A DNA stretch of 64,000 nucleotides from Carboxylicivirga mesophila (GCF_018271975.1 NZ_JAGUCN010000002.1:62001-126000), one strand, 5' to 3'; positions 46,737 through 55,695 are shown, numbered from the stretch's first letter. Program-made: numbers and translations. Notes: generated from the sequence alone by a model not told the origin.

Positions 46737-46913
46737 AATAGTTGGGTTTTTAGTTCCTGGCTAATATCCAAAGTATTAAAATGAAATTCAAGGAACTTGA
46801 TGAGTTTTATGGCTGCCTGATAGGATGGATGAAGGCTCAGGATTAGTGGATAATATGGGGGAATCATTTGTATGGCTATCTGTGGTGCCCAATAACGTTT
46901 TGAGACATTCAGA

Positions 46914-46943
46914 TTGATGCATCCAAATAATTTTCTAACTTTG
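46914..46943 (+). promoter_or_regulatory. Candidate Bacteroidota promoter for tRNA-Arg
   Basis: TTGA at 46914, an 18-base spacer, and TAACTTTG (46936-46943), an exact TAnnTTTG match, end 10 bases before the tRNA. Confidence 0.55.
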
Positions 46944-46953
46944 GCGTCCGTTT

Positions 46954-47025
46954 GGCCCCGTAGTTCAACGGATAGAATGTAGGATTCCGGTTCCTATGAT
47001 GTGGGTTCGATTCCCGCCGGGGTCA
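46954..47025 (+). tRNA. tRNA-Arg(CCG), integration site
   Basis: A 72-base cloverleaf: acceptor GGCCCCG/CGGGGTC, anticodon stem TAGGA/TCCTA with loop TTCCGGT (anticodon CCG, reading CGG), T-arm GTGGG TTCGATT CCCGC. The CCA end is not encoded. Its last 14 bases belong to the 15-base att repeat that recurs at 60547, so the gene was rebuilt by the integrated element. Confidence 0.95.
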
Positions 47026-47026
47026 C
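47012..47026. repeat. attL: left att core repeat
   Basis: TCCCGCCGGGGTCAC covers the T-arm end and acceptor 3' strand of tRNA-Arg; identical to the copy at 60547-60561. Confidence 0.9.
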
Positions 47027-47032
47027 TGTGAT

Positions 47033-47075
47033 AATCTCATAATAAGCTAATTATTAGTTTTTTATGAGATTTTTT
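47033..47075 (+). terminator. Element-borne terminator that now serves tRNA-Arg
   Basis: AATCTCATAA and TTATGAGATT form a stem with a T-run behind it, inside the left end of the element and directly after the tRNA. Confidence 0.75.
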
Positions 47076-47084
47076 ATTTTCATA

Positions 47085-47103
47085 ACACACAGTATTGCAC
47101 ACA
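47085..47103. repeat. Left candidate integrase arm-type site
   Basis: ACACACAGTATTGCACACA matches ACACACAATATTACACACA at 60400-60418 in 17 of 19 positions, 58 bases inside the left core. Confidence 0.55.
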
Positions 47104-47138
47104 TTTTTAAGTTGAATAAATGAAACAATGAGACAGTA

Positions 47139-47303
47139 GTTTTCTGCCATATTGTTCCTCGCTTCCTCCTCCAAAAGCTAAACTACATTTCAATAAATTT
47201 CAAGGGTAGATAAACGGTGTCGTGCCGCCACCGCCCTTGCTATTTATTTCCATGCGGTTTTTTGCTTCTTACGGAGGAGCGATACACTATAAGGCAGAAA
47301 AAC
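47139..47303. other. Large nested inverted-repeat region at the left end, candidate origin or structured RNA
   Basis: Outer arms GTTTTCTGCC...TCGCT...CTCC (47139-47172) and the complement GGAG...AGCGA...GGCAGAAAAAC (47273-47303) enclose an inner hairpin: ATAAAT, CAAGGG and CGGTG pair in order with CACCG, CCCTTG and ATTTAT. No gene lies here. It could be a replication or transfer origin or a noncoding RNA. Confidence 0.55.
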
Positions 47304-47321
47304 AAACTGAGTTAAAATATG

Positions 47322-47352
47322 AAAGGCAAAAGAAATAATTCTTTTGCCTTTT
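47322..47352. terminator. Terminator after the cargo operon
   Basis: AAAGGCAAAAGAA and TTCTTTTGCCTTTT form a 13-bp stem around a 4-base loop, 61 bases downstream of the radical SAM stop on the minus strand. It is usable in both directions. Confidence 0.75.
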
Positions 47353-47412
47353 GTTCTTTTGGGAGGGAGCTCTGTCTATTGGCAGAAAATTGTTTTAAGT
47401 GTAAATGCTTTG

Positions 47413-49323
47413 TTATTTAACTTTACTTTCGTCATACTTTTTTTTCAATATGTAGTATTTTGACTTTGGATCTTTTATATCATCCCTTGATAATAAATAA
47501 TATTCGTCTATAAAGGTTTTAAGTTTTATATTTTTTGAGTAGCCATTAATATTATTAAAAACATTAGATTCAATTACTTCTTTCAAATCAATAAGCTCAG
47601 TTCCTTTAAAGGAGTTAAAAGAGTCCCTCCATTTACTAGTATAGCCTAATTCTCTAAAGAATAATCGGTGCAATATATATAATTCGGGCATATACAAAAG
47701 CTCTCTGAATTCTTTTAAGTCACTGCCAAATGCTTCATAAAAGAAACTTTTGCCAACACCAATTTTTCCTTTTGTAGCATTTAGAATAGTTTGGATAGAG
47801 CGAATGAACTTTCGATTCCAATACTCTCCTAAATAATCCCTGTTTTTAAACCATTCAATCCCATCTAGTACTCCTATTGGGTGATATTTCATAGGAAACG
47901 AATGAATTTTTAAATCAAGCTCTTCGGATAATAAGACATTAATCTCAAGCCTTTGATAGAGTTCTTCAGGCTTGTCTTTTTCATTGTATAAGATGTAATT
48001 TGATAAATGTCTAATTCCATGTTTTGCAGCTAGGTGAATGGCTTTAACATATACCTTTTCATACTTCATACTATCAAAAGCTATACGAAGGGGTTTTATG
48101 GGAATTTGACTTAACAACTCCATGTTGTGTTCATTTAGTAAACGAGCATCTACACCTTGATTGAAATCTACATAACGTTTTTTAGGTATGCGATTTCTAT
48201 ATTTTTCGTATAATTCCCTCACTTCTGGATATATGTTCAAGACTTCTTTTTTCGATGCAGTGTGCCGAAGTAGCAACTTCCTTTCGTCAAGTAAATCATA
48301 AAACCACTGTTGCTTCTCACCTTTTAATCTCGAAAGTAGGTATTGAAATCTCTCAAAGGCAACATTAACATATGCATAGTCATTTGCCCCTTTTTTTAGG
48401 TTTTCTATTGCGATATCCAGAGAGTTGGGCTCAACATACATGGAATCCTTTTCGAAGCCAATTTTTTTTATTTCATCAATTATTTTAGGAAAATCTTTTG
48501 ATGCTAACACATTATTATCCAATAGCAACAAATTTCTCTTTTCTCCAAAGTCATTTCTAATACCAGAAATATACTTATCCAATGAGATGAAAGAGTTGAA
48601 GTTAGGTTCTAATTTTGGTACTGCACAAAATTCACACTTTCGGATGCAGCCCCTTGTCATATAACCATAATAGGCATCTCTTTCTGGATACTTATAATCA
48701 ATTTCTTCAAGTATTGAATAATCAAGGGGTAAGCTATCAACTACATAATCATTAGAATCAAGAATGCCTGGTTTATCCAGCAATCCTACATGCGGTCTTA
48801 TCCCAGTCGCATCCTCAATTTTATCCGGCAACAAAGAAGCTAAGATTCCACCAATAAATACATCTTCATTTTGATTTACTAGGGATTTTGCAAATAAGAT
48901 TGTTTCGACAGTAATCTTCCAATAGAAAGTAAACAATGTTGTTATGTAAACTCTATCCCAAAACGGTTTATTTAAATATCGCTTTTTTCTGTATTCATCC
49001 TTATAATAGTCAAGCCATCGCTCAATGAGAGCTTTTGATTCAGAATGTTTTAAAAGTTCATACTTAATAACTCCCTTTCCAGTTTTTACGTATTCATAAA
49101 GGTTTTTGTATTCGTTCTCCCATGAAAAATTTTTATCAATATCTTTTAGTTTATCCAGTAATAATTTGGTAATCTCAGTTATCACTAAATCTCTCAAGTC
49201 TCCCTTGAAAAACCTAACCTCATCACCTAGATTTCGGTGATATGTTGCAATTTTCATTAAACCAATCGGGGGATATTTATTTTTATAGTTTGGTTCAATT
49301 AATAAAATTTTTCTTCCTGCCAT
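47413..49323 (-). CDS. Radical SAM protein with B12-binding-like N-terminal domain
   Basis: The 636-residue protein opens with a Rossmann-like region as in class B radical SAM enzymes (RKILLIEPNYKNKYPPIGLM), but the cobalamin motif D-x-H-x2-G is absent. The iron-sulfur motif is Cys226-x3-Cys230-x2-Cys233 in MTRGCIRKCEFCAVPKLEP. The remainder is a helical C-terminal region of some 390 residues with FNQGVDARLLNEHN and RIAFDSMKYEKV. It is the last gene of the cargo operon and its start overlaps the GHKL gene stop (TAATG). The substrate cannot be inferred; nucleic acid, nucleotide or protein modification are all possible. Confidence 0.85.
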   Translation of the reverse strand: MAGRKILLIEPNYKNKYPPIGLMKIATYHRNLGDEVRFFKGDLRDLVITEITKLLLDKLKDIDKNFSWENEYKNLYEYVKTGKGVIKYELLKHSESKALIERWLDYYKDEYRKKRYLNKPFWDRVYITTLFTFYWKITVETILFAKSLVNQNEDVFIGGILASLLPDKIEDATGIRPHVGLLDKPGILDSNDYVVDSLPLDYSILEEIDYKYPERDAYYGYMTRGCIRKCEFCAVPKLEPNFNSFISLDKYISGIRNDFGEKRNLLLLDNNVLASKDFPKIIDEIKKIGFEKDSMYVEPNSLDIAIENLKKGANDYAYVNVAFERFQYLLSRLKGEKQQWFYDLLDERKLLLRHTASKKEVLNIYPEVRELYEKYRNRIPKKRYVDFNQGVDARLLNEHNMELLSQIPIKPLRIAFDSMKYEKVYVKAIHLAAKHGIRHLSNYILYNEKDKPEELYQRLEINVLLSEELDLKIHSFPMKYHPIGVLDGIEWFKNRDYLGEYWNRKFIRSIQTILNATKGKIGVGKSFFYEAFGSDLKEFRELLYMPELYILHRLFFRELGYTSKWRDSFNSFKGTELIDLKEVIESNVFNNINGYSKNIKLKTFIDEYYLLSRDDIKDPKSKYYILKKKYDESKVK

Positions 49324-50867
49324 TATTTAAATCCTTCTTCAATCTTAAATTTTAAGTTCTCTGCCAAGTCAGGTGTTAAAACATTATCTATTACGGAAAA
49401 GACTTTAGAAACTAATTTCCTTTCAGCCTTTGATAATTTGGATAATTTATCTGTCCGAAATTTTACAGTAGAATCAGTTGCTTCAAATTTAGGCTTATTG
49501 TTATTTATCTTTGGCTTTTTAGTAGTGATAATTTTTTTATATATTTTATTCAAAGTTTCATCATTACTAGCTTTCTGTTCTATCCTCGAAAGTTCTTGTT
49601 GTTTCTTTTTTGCCTCAATTTCACTTTTCTCAATACAACTTATGAGTTTCTCTTGCTCCTCATTAGAACTAAATCCATCAGCAGCTTTCTGGTTATATGT
49701 ATCATGAAGCTTCGTTACATTTTCAATCTTTTTCTGAGCATTTTTTATCTTGTTAGCTTCATGATAAAGTTTGTGTAGCTTATTGTGGAAGAATTTTCTT
49801 AGCGACTCATCAAACTCTAAACATTTTAAATTTTCATTAAAGTAATCACGTCTGGAGTTTGGGATTAAATCGCTATGTATGGCATGAATTTCACCAATAA
49901 AATAAAAATTACCTCTAGCTTCTTTGAAAAGTTTCACAAGGGCTGTATCTGAGCCAATCTGAATGTTAGCTTTGCGAAGTCGAATGCCTCTAGATAAGTT
50001 GTATTTAATATTTGGTATCTGTTTGTCAAAAGTGGATATGCCATACCAACCAACAGCTATTAGTTCGTCTTTGGAGTCTTTAAAATCAATAAATTCAATC
50101 TCAAAAACTTCATCATATTTTGTTGGTGGATCCTTCTCATAGAATGATGTCCGATATGCTTTAAAAATCTGATCTGTGTTCAGGTAAACACTGTATTCAT
50201 CTAGATTAACTCCCCTATTGATTAATTCTTCATTTATCCTATCCTTAAAAATAAATCTCGATTGAAATGGAACTGGAGCGACCATTGATAAATATGATTC
50301 TACTTTTTCTATATCTAATAGTTCAGGTGCATTAACCCCTTTTAATATCACATTAAAATAATGCGAATCATCATCTTCGGGTTTAATATCCAAATCAATC
50401 ACTGAACTAACGACTGTTAATGCATCAATTTTTAAGTTGTGGTCATTTAGTTTACTGATTAAGTCTTGTGCATCCCAAGTCATAATACTCTTTAGGCTCT
50501 CACCTTTATAGGAAGTCTCAAATATAAGCTCTTTACAATAACCTAGGCCACCTAATCGTCCAATGCCTCTGAATCCCTTATTGACTGTTCTGTCTTTTTG
50601 GGAATCTGCAATATCACCAAGTGTTGAAATAACCATATCGCTCGCAATGCCTGTTGCATTATCTGAAATGATAATTTCTCTTTTTCGCTTATTAATGTTA
50701 ACATTAATTTGACCTTGCCTTTTATCCGATAAGATTCCCATCTCAACCGCTTTATCAATTTGATCAGCTGAGTTTTGGATGTATTCTCTAAAAACATATA
50801 ATGAGTCTTCATACATGCCCGAAGTCAGGGTTTCAATTATATGTTTTCCTATTCTAATCTGATGCAT
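49323..50867 (-). CDS. GHKL (Hsp90/MORC-like) ATPase
   Basis: The 514-residue protein begins with a Bergerat-fold ATPase: the N-box Glu28-x3-Asn32 (REYIQNSADQ), the G1 motif SDNATGI (68-74) and a Gly-rich lid GFRGIGRLGGLGYC (98-111). A transducer-like middle domain follows, then a long coiled-coil C-terminal part (about residues 385-470) rich in Lys, Glu and Gln. Closest in style are Hsp90, MutL and MORC-type ATPases, which clamp on a partner or DNA when they bind ATP. There is no histidine kinase H-box. It lies eight bases after the HerA gene. Confidence 0.85.
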   Translation of the reverse strand: MHQIRIGKHIIETLTSGMYEDSLYVFREYIQNSADQIDKAVEMGILSDKRQGQINVNINKRKREIIISDNATGIASDMVISTLGDIADSQKDRTVNKGFRGIGRLGGLGYCKELIFETSYKGESLKSIMTWDAQDLISKLNDHNLKIDALTVVSSVIDLDIKPEDDDSHYFNVILKGVNAPELLDIEKVESYLSMVAPVPFQSRFIFKDRINEELINRGVNLDEYSVYLNTDQIFKAYRTSFYEKDPPTKYDEVFEIEFIDFKDSKDELIAVGWYGISTFDKQIPNIKYNLSRGIRLRKANIQIGSDTALVKLFKEARGNFYFIGEIHAIHSDLIPNSRRDYFNENLKCLEFDESLRKFFHNKLHKLYHEANKIKNAQKKIENVTKLHDTYNQKAADGFSSNEEQEKLISCIEKSEIEAKKKQQELSRIEQKASNDETLNKIYKKIITTKKPKINNNKPKFEATDSTVKFRTDKLSKLSKAERKLVSKVFSVIDNVLTPDLAENLKFKIEEGFK

Positions 50868-50875
50868 TCAATTTA

Positions 50876-52561
50876 CTATTTAAACTGCTTGTATAATGGT
50901 TTTGGAAACTTAATATTCAATAATGACCTAAAGATAGGGTTTTGAACAATGTATTCCCCTTGTTCGAGTCTGGTCATCATATTCTTATATACGGAGGGGA
51001 CAAATCTATAATCATTCTTAGATATTTCAATAGCATTTGTTCGTCCATATGCATGTGTTGAGCAATTCCCTTTTACTCTTTCATGGATACTGCTTTTAAA
51101 TTGCTCTGCAGAAAATAGGATTATGCCTAATGACCTGCCTCTCTCTGAGATATCAATAATCTGTCTTAAAATTGGGGAACTCTTTGGTACATCTGATGAA
51201 GCATACTTGTTAAGCTCGTCAATGAATATTACAATTTTCGAAGGAATATCTTTTTCATCTACATCCTCAAACTGACCTAATTGTAAATCATATACAGCTC
51301 TCATTACATCACCAAATACAAACCCTTGTAATGTTTCATTCAGCTTTGCAATGTCAAACACACAAACTTCATTCTTTCGGATGGTTTTAATCGCATCCTG
51401 AATTCTTGTCTCCCTTTTTTCCGGGACTACTCGAGGCGCAAAAATTGGATTCGATAAAGTCTTTGAAATAATTCGCTTAAATTTGCGCCAACTTTGAACA
51501 GTTATTTCTCCACCTTGGCCTCTACCAGATTTACAATGCTCTGCAACCTCGTCTTGGAAAGAATCCCAATCTCTAATATTTGAAAAATTCCCTTGCCCTG
51601 ATATGACATAATTGACAATCGACTCCATTGTCTGGTTAGGGTCGTCGATGTTAGCAAATAGCATGTCTAGGTTTTTTCTATCAGCTTCATCACCATCATC
51701 ATCATAAACATATTTAAAACGATAGGCCTTCTCTTGATTTATTTGGTCTTCAACCATAGCCTTACTAGCATATGTATTTTGTGTATAATCATCAGAAAAT
51801 GGATAATAATATTTTACATTTCTAAACGGTTCACTATCTAAGCCCAAATCATTGTATATTGCCTTGTCTGAATCTTTGAGTTCCTCATTGGGTTCATCTA
51901 TTGCTAATAAGTCTTTACCCTTCACATTTAATAGAACAAATGCAACATCATCTTTTTTATCATTAGCTATTTGAGCTTTTAAATATTCATGCTGTATTGA
52001 TTTAAGTAAAAACATCGCATATGAAGTTTTGGAAGCTAAGCCAGAAATGCCAGAGATGTTTAGGTGGGCGCCCTCTGGGCCAATTAGAAACTTGGAATTC
52101 AAGTGTACTGGAAGTTTTACTTTTATATCATCATCCAAATTCTTATACATTTCCAAATAACCGCATACCAGTGGATTTTTTACATTATCTAGACCTAATG
52201 CTTGTTGTATCTCCTCCTTTGTGGCAAAACCAACGTTTTCTCCATCATTTACTGGAATGTATATATTCTTGGTATTACCGACTACTTTCGCTTTGACATA
52301 GTTCATTCCAATTCTTTGCGTATTTGGAGAAGCACTAATATCTCCAAAGTCATTAGAAATAAAACTGGTCAAGTAACTCGGTGAATCCGTTATATGTGAA
52401 ATTTCCTCAATTACTCCAAAGGTGGTTGAGCTATTGACATTATCAACTCGCACTACATCAAATGGGTTTAGAATTAAATCTCTAGAAGTCCAAAAATAAA
52501 ATTCATCAATGGTTGTTGGTTGCTTTTCTGTGGCGGCAACTTTTCCTATAACACGGTTCAT
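50876..52561 (-). CDS. HerA-type DNA translocase with HAS-barrel domain
   Basis: The 561-residue protein has an N-terminal HAS-barrel (about residues 1-105, VIGKVAATEKQPT ... NPFDVVRVDN) and a RecA-like HerA/FtsK ATPase core. Walker B is a good match (IVIFIDELNKYAS, Asp448-Glu449). The P-loop GISGLASKTS (171-180) departs from GxxxxGKT: Ser replaces the last Gly and there is one extra residue. The C-terminal ISERGRSLGIILFSAEQFKSS and STHAYGRTNA blocks fit HerA. HerA forms a hexameric ring that moves along duplex DNA with the NurA nuclease; the NurA-type gene is two bases upstream. Confidence 0.88.
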   Translation of the reverse strand: MNRVIGKVAATEKQPTTIDEFYFWTSRDLILNPFDVVRVDNVNSSTTFGVIEEISHITDSPSYLTSFISNDFGDISASPNTQRIGMNYVKAKVVGNTKNIYIPVNDGENVGFATKEEIQQALGLDNVKNPLVCGYLEMYKNLDDDIKVKLPVHLNSKFLIGPEGAHLNISGISGLASKTSYAMFLLKSIQHEYLKAQIANDKKDDVAFVLLNVKGKDLLAIDEPNEELKDSDKAIYNDLGLDSEPFRNVKYYYPFSDDYTQNTYASKAMVEDQINQEKAYRFKYVYDDDGDEADRKNLDMLFANIDDPNQTMESIVNYVISGQGNFSNIRDWDSFQDEVAEHCKSGRGQGGEITVQSWRKFKRIISKTLSNPIFAPRVVPEKRETRIQDAIKTIRKNEVCVFDIAKLNETLQGFVFGDVMRAVYDLQLGQFEDVDEKDIPSKIVIFIDELNKYASSDVPKSSPILRQIIDISERGRSLGIILFSAEQFKSSIHERVKGNCSTHAYGRTNAIEISKNDYRFVPSVYKNMMTRLEQGEYIVQNPIFRSLLNIKFPKPLYKQFK

Positions 52562-52563
52562 AT

Positions 52564-53730
52564 CTAGAATAAATTTAAAAATAGTTTATTGCTATAGTAT
52601 TTGCTCTTAATGTATGATTCAGTAAGGTAAATCGGATATAAATGATTAGCCCATCTCAAATCACTACCATAACAAACAGGTAATCTTTCATTTATAATGT
52701 TTGCACTAATTAAATCAACTTCTTCAGAATCTAATCCTTTTTCTTTTTCCTCTTCAGATACCAGGACCTTTTCAACCTTTACAATGCCTTCGAATGGACT
52801 TGATGAATAAACAGCATCTCTAATTCTTAGATACCAAATAGCAAAGCTTACAGCCCCTTTTGCTCCTTTAGCATAACTAGATTCATACATATAGGCAGGT
52901 GTTCTATGGTATAGTTTTAACTCAGCAATCTTATTTGCATTGCTTTTCCCTCTTTCATCCTCGCACTTCTCAGGATTAAATGATTTTGAGACTCCAACTA
53001 CTCTCTTATAGTTTGATTTTATAATGGACAAGTCACTGTATGAACCACCTTTTAACGTTTTATATTCTAGAGAACCATCTTTCAGTAAATAGGCATCTTC
53101 ATTTAAAAAGTTATTTGAAGCAAGTCGTGCAACGACTTTCTTCTCATTTTCTATCATTTCATCTTGTACTTTTGCTATTGCAAGGTTCTCATACTTTTCA
53201 CCGGCTTCCAGATTTCTGTTGTCATAGAATAAGCATTTTGATATTCTTATTCCGCGCTTTTTTGTATATTCTTGTTCATTAATCTTCTTTGTTAGATTAT
53301 TAAAAAATAAATCAACACGATTAGTGGAGCAAGCATTCCGAGGAAGAGATAGCACCAAGTGATTTTCAATACTATGTTTTTTTAATTGTTTTTTATCTCG
53401 GATGCAACAACCTACACCTATTTGACCTGCAACTATGGGGTAAACCCTATTGCCATATGCTATATCGTCAATCTTATATACTCTTCTTGAGCCATCAAGA
53501 AAGTACTTAAATATTGGCTTCGAGTACTTTTGTACTTGCTCTGCTTTTTTCTTTAGATTTCTTGATTTGGGAATTCTCTCTATTTCGCCAAATCTTTTTA
53601 CTGAGATATTTTGATGATCATCGTATTGAATTTTTGGAACATCAATGCCATCAAAACAATACTTTAAGCTTGAATAACTCGTTCCGTCAGTTTCATCAGC
53701 AATATATTGGGTTAGCCTCTTCATTGTCAT
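52564..53730 (-). CDS. NurA-type nuclease
   Basis: The 388-residue protein shows the two NurA core motifs: YFLDGSRRVYKID with Asp79 and the later YLLKDGSLEY with Asp218, as well as the C-terminal block RWANHLYPIYLTESYIKSKY. These are the metal-binding features of the NurA family, whose members are 5'-3' nucleases driven by HerA. The family is best known from archaea; bacterial members are scattered and some sit in defence loci. It starts four bases inside the upstream gene (ATGA overlap) and ends two bases before the HerA gene, so the pair is almost certainly a functional unit. Confidence 0.82.
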   Translation of the reverse strand: MTMKRLTQYIADETDGTSYSSLKYCFDGIDVPKIQYDDHQNISVKRFGEIERIPKSRNLKKKAEQVQKYSKPIFKYFLDGSRRVYKIDDIAYGNRVYPIVAGQIGVGCCIRDKKQLKKHSIENHLVLSLPRNACSTNRVDLFFNNLTKKINEQEYTKKRGIRISKCLFYDNRNLEAGEKYENLAIAKVQDEMIENEKKVVARLASNNFLNEDAYLLKDGSLEYKTLKGGSYSDLSIIKSNYKRVVGVSKSFNPEKCEDERGKSNANKIAELKLYHRTPAYMYESSYAKGAKGAVSFAIWYLRIRDAVYSSSPFEGIVKVEKVLVSEEEKEKGLDSEEVDLISANIINERLPVCYGSDLRWANHLYPIYLTESYIKSKYYSNKLFLNLF

Positions 53731-55112
53731 CCTAATTCCTTAATATATTCTTTAATTTCTTTCCAATCTTTAACTCTGATTATATTAATCGGCATATCTA
53801 TTTCAGTATTACAATTATAAGTTTGTTCTATAAGAAAAACATATTCACAATATCTCGAAAGTTTCTTTGCATTATTTATATCATCTTCAACAAAGTATCT
53901 ATAGGGTTTATTATTAGTATAAAAAAACCTATTCTTAAAATCCTTTCGAATCAGATTAAATAGAGAACCGAGAAATATGAATTTCATTCTCCCTTTATCG
54001 ATGCTAGTCCTCTCGATATATAGTTTGTCGTATTCTATATTGTATCTATTAAGCCATTCTTTAGTAATTTTTTTAATCGAGTTATCACTCCATTTTGTTT
54101 CTAAAATTACCCTACTGATAGTACCAAATGAGAATTGTGGCCAAGGTCGATAAGTATGGATATGAATTTTATAACCAAAAGAGTTTCTTAACTCTTGGAT
54201 TATTTTACCTACATCAGTTTGAAATTCATCTTGTCTTTTCCAATATTCTGGATCATTAAAAATATCGAATTCATCATTCCTTGTAATAATGCTATTGGTC
54301 ATCTGATGAACAGGAATCTTATCGATATCATCAGCCCAGAGAGTTATGCCTTTCTTTTCCCATAGCATTGTGCAAAAAGTATCACGATGCTTGTTTAAGA
54401 CGCCATCAATATCAACTCCTATTATATTCGTTTTCATGTAACTGTATTTTCTATAGTTAGCAATAAATCTATAATAGCCTATGTGTAGTAAGAAAAATGA
54501 AATTGCAGCTAGTATTGAGTGACTTACTCCGTAGTTTGTAAGTATAATAGGAATCTTAATCAAAAAGTAATTTGTAAAAAACTCTTCTCCAACAGAAGCA
54601 ATTATTCTCGCTCCAATTGCAAAATAAATCGAATTAATTAAGCCAAATGAGTAAACGATAATCCCAAACGTATGTTTTTGCCTGTAGTCTGGTTGATTTG
54701 TTAACAAAGGTAATACTCTGAAATGTGAATCATTTCTAGCCCGTTTACTGAAGAAATAATTTCTGATACCATTAACTGTTCTGGCATATAGTATACTATC
54801 GAGCCTAAAGCTAATCATATAAAAACATGCAAACATGCCAATTATGGAAAGTATAAACATAAAAAAACCAACAAAAAGGTTGACATTTATATTTTCAGCG
54901 GGACAATTTAATAAGCTATTAATGATATTTCCCCCTCCTTTAAACCATACAAATATTATCGCCGGAGCAGATGCAATTAATAAGTAGTAACGGTAAAAAG
55001 CTGAAATTTGCTTATTCGTCTCAAAGTGAGCATTTGAAATATTTTTATACTCTTCTAATTGAAACTGATTAAACGAGTCATCATTTAATGCAGAATGTTG
55101 ATTATCTGCCAT
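53727..55112 (-). CDS. Four-helix membrane protein fused to a HAD phosphatase domain
   Basis: The 461-residue protein has four membrane helices (about residues 41-57, 79-100, 149-170 and 193-216), then a cytoplasmic HAD-like domain from residue 229. HAD motifs are visible: nucleophile and acid Asp234/Asp236 (VDIDGV), Thr320 in IHTYRPWP and an acidic pair in VEDD (408-411). The TxRP form resembles 5'-nucleotidases of the NT5C type. It is the first gene of the cargo operon and overlaps the NurA gene by four bases. A membrane-bound nucleotide-hydrolysing effector is one reading; its real substrate is unknown. Confidence 0.72.
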   Translation of the reverse strand: MADNQHSALNDDSFNQFQLEEYKNISNAHFETNKQISAFYRYYLLIASAPAIIFVWFKGGGNIINSLLNCPAENINVNLFVGFFMFILSIIGMFACFYMISFRLDSILYARTVNGIRNYFFSKRARNDSHFRVLPLLTNQPDYRQKHTFGIIVYSFGLINSIYFAIGARIIASVGEEFFTNYFLIKIPIILTNYGVSHSILAAISFFLLHIGYYRFIANYRKYSYMKTNIIGVDIDGVLNKHRDTFCTMLWEKKGITLWADDIDKIPVHQMTNSIITRNDEFDIFNDPEYWKRQDEFQTDVGKIIQELRNSFGYKIHIHTYRPWPQFSFGTISRVILETKWSDNSIKKITKEWLNRYNIEYDKLYIERTSIDKGRMKFIFLGSLFNLIRKDFKNRFFYTNNKPYRYFVEDDINNAKKLSRYCEYVFLIEQTYNCNTEIDMPINIIRVKDWKEIKEYIKELG

Positions 55113-55660
55113 ATGTTAAAGTTTTGTTATAAAATTAGGATAATTTGTATACTTTATATATTGCAGATGTGAATTTAGATGCGTTCTAAATATATTTCGA
55201 TAATATTATATATAAAGAACAGGTGCAAGATTCTGGTATATTGATTTGTATATTATTGTTATCATTGTTCGTTAAATGAGTGTGCTTAATACTGAATTTT
55301 AAATTATTTAACATACATGCTAGCTTATTCTGCAAATAATCATTCAGGTTACTTTTCTTTATTTTTTATGATATTAGTATAAAATTTGTTTATACTAATT
55401 AAATTAGAACCTCTATTTAAAACTTGAATTTTTGCAACTAATCAGCCTTCCTGATACCTTAATAGTATATTCAGTTAGCAACTTAAATAGTTCGCGTGAG
55501 CTTTTCTTCGTATAAAATTCTGCCGGGTGGATGCTTCGTTCTCCAAAAATGTTATTCAAATTCCTCTGTTATAACCAAAGGACAAAAGATATACTTCTTG
55601 ACATAAATTTTTCTGCAACTTACATTTTTAATCTAAACTTAGTTTTAGCCAATTTAGGTA
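55113..55660. other. AT-rich intergenic region upstream of the cargo operon
   Basis: No gene is supported. A plus-strand 74-codon frame here (55531-55755) has no recognisable features. The promoter for the minus-strand HAD/NurA/HerA operon must lie near 55113-55250, but I could not pick a clear TTTG/TAnnTTTG pair. Confidence 0.55.
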
Positions 55661-55662
55661 TC

Positions 55663-55689
55663 AAAAAGCCCGACTCAAAGAATCGGGCT
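55663..55689 (-). terminator. Terminator after the 118-residue gene
   Basis: AGCCCGA and TCGGGCT form a stem around a 9-base loop, with a T-run on the minus strand, seven bases downstream of the stop at 55696. Confidence 0.75.
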
Positions 55690-55695
55690 GAATGT

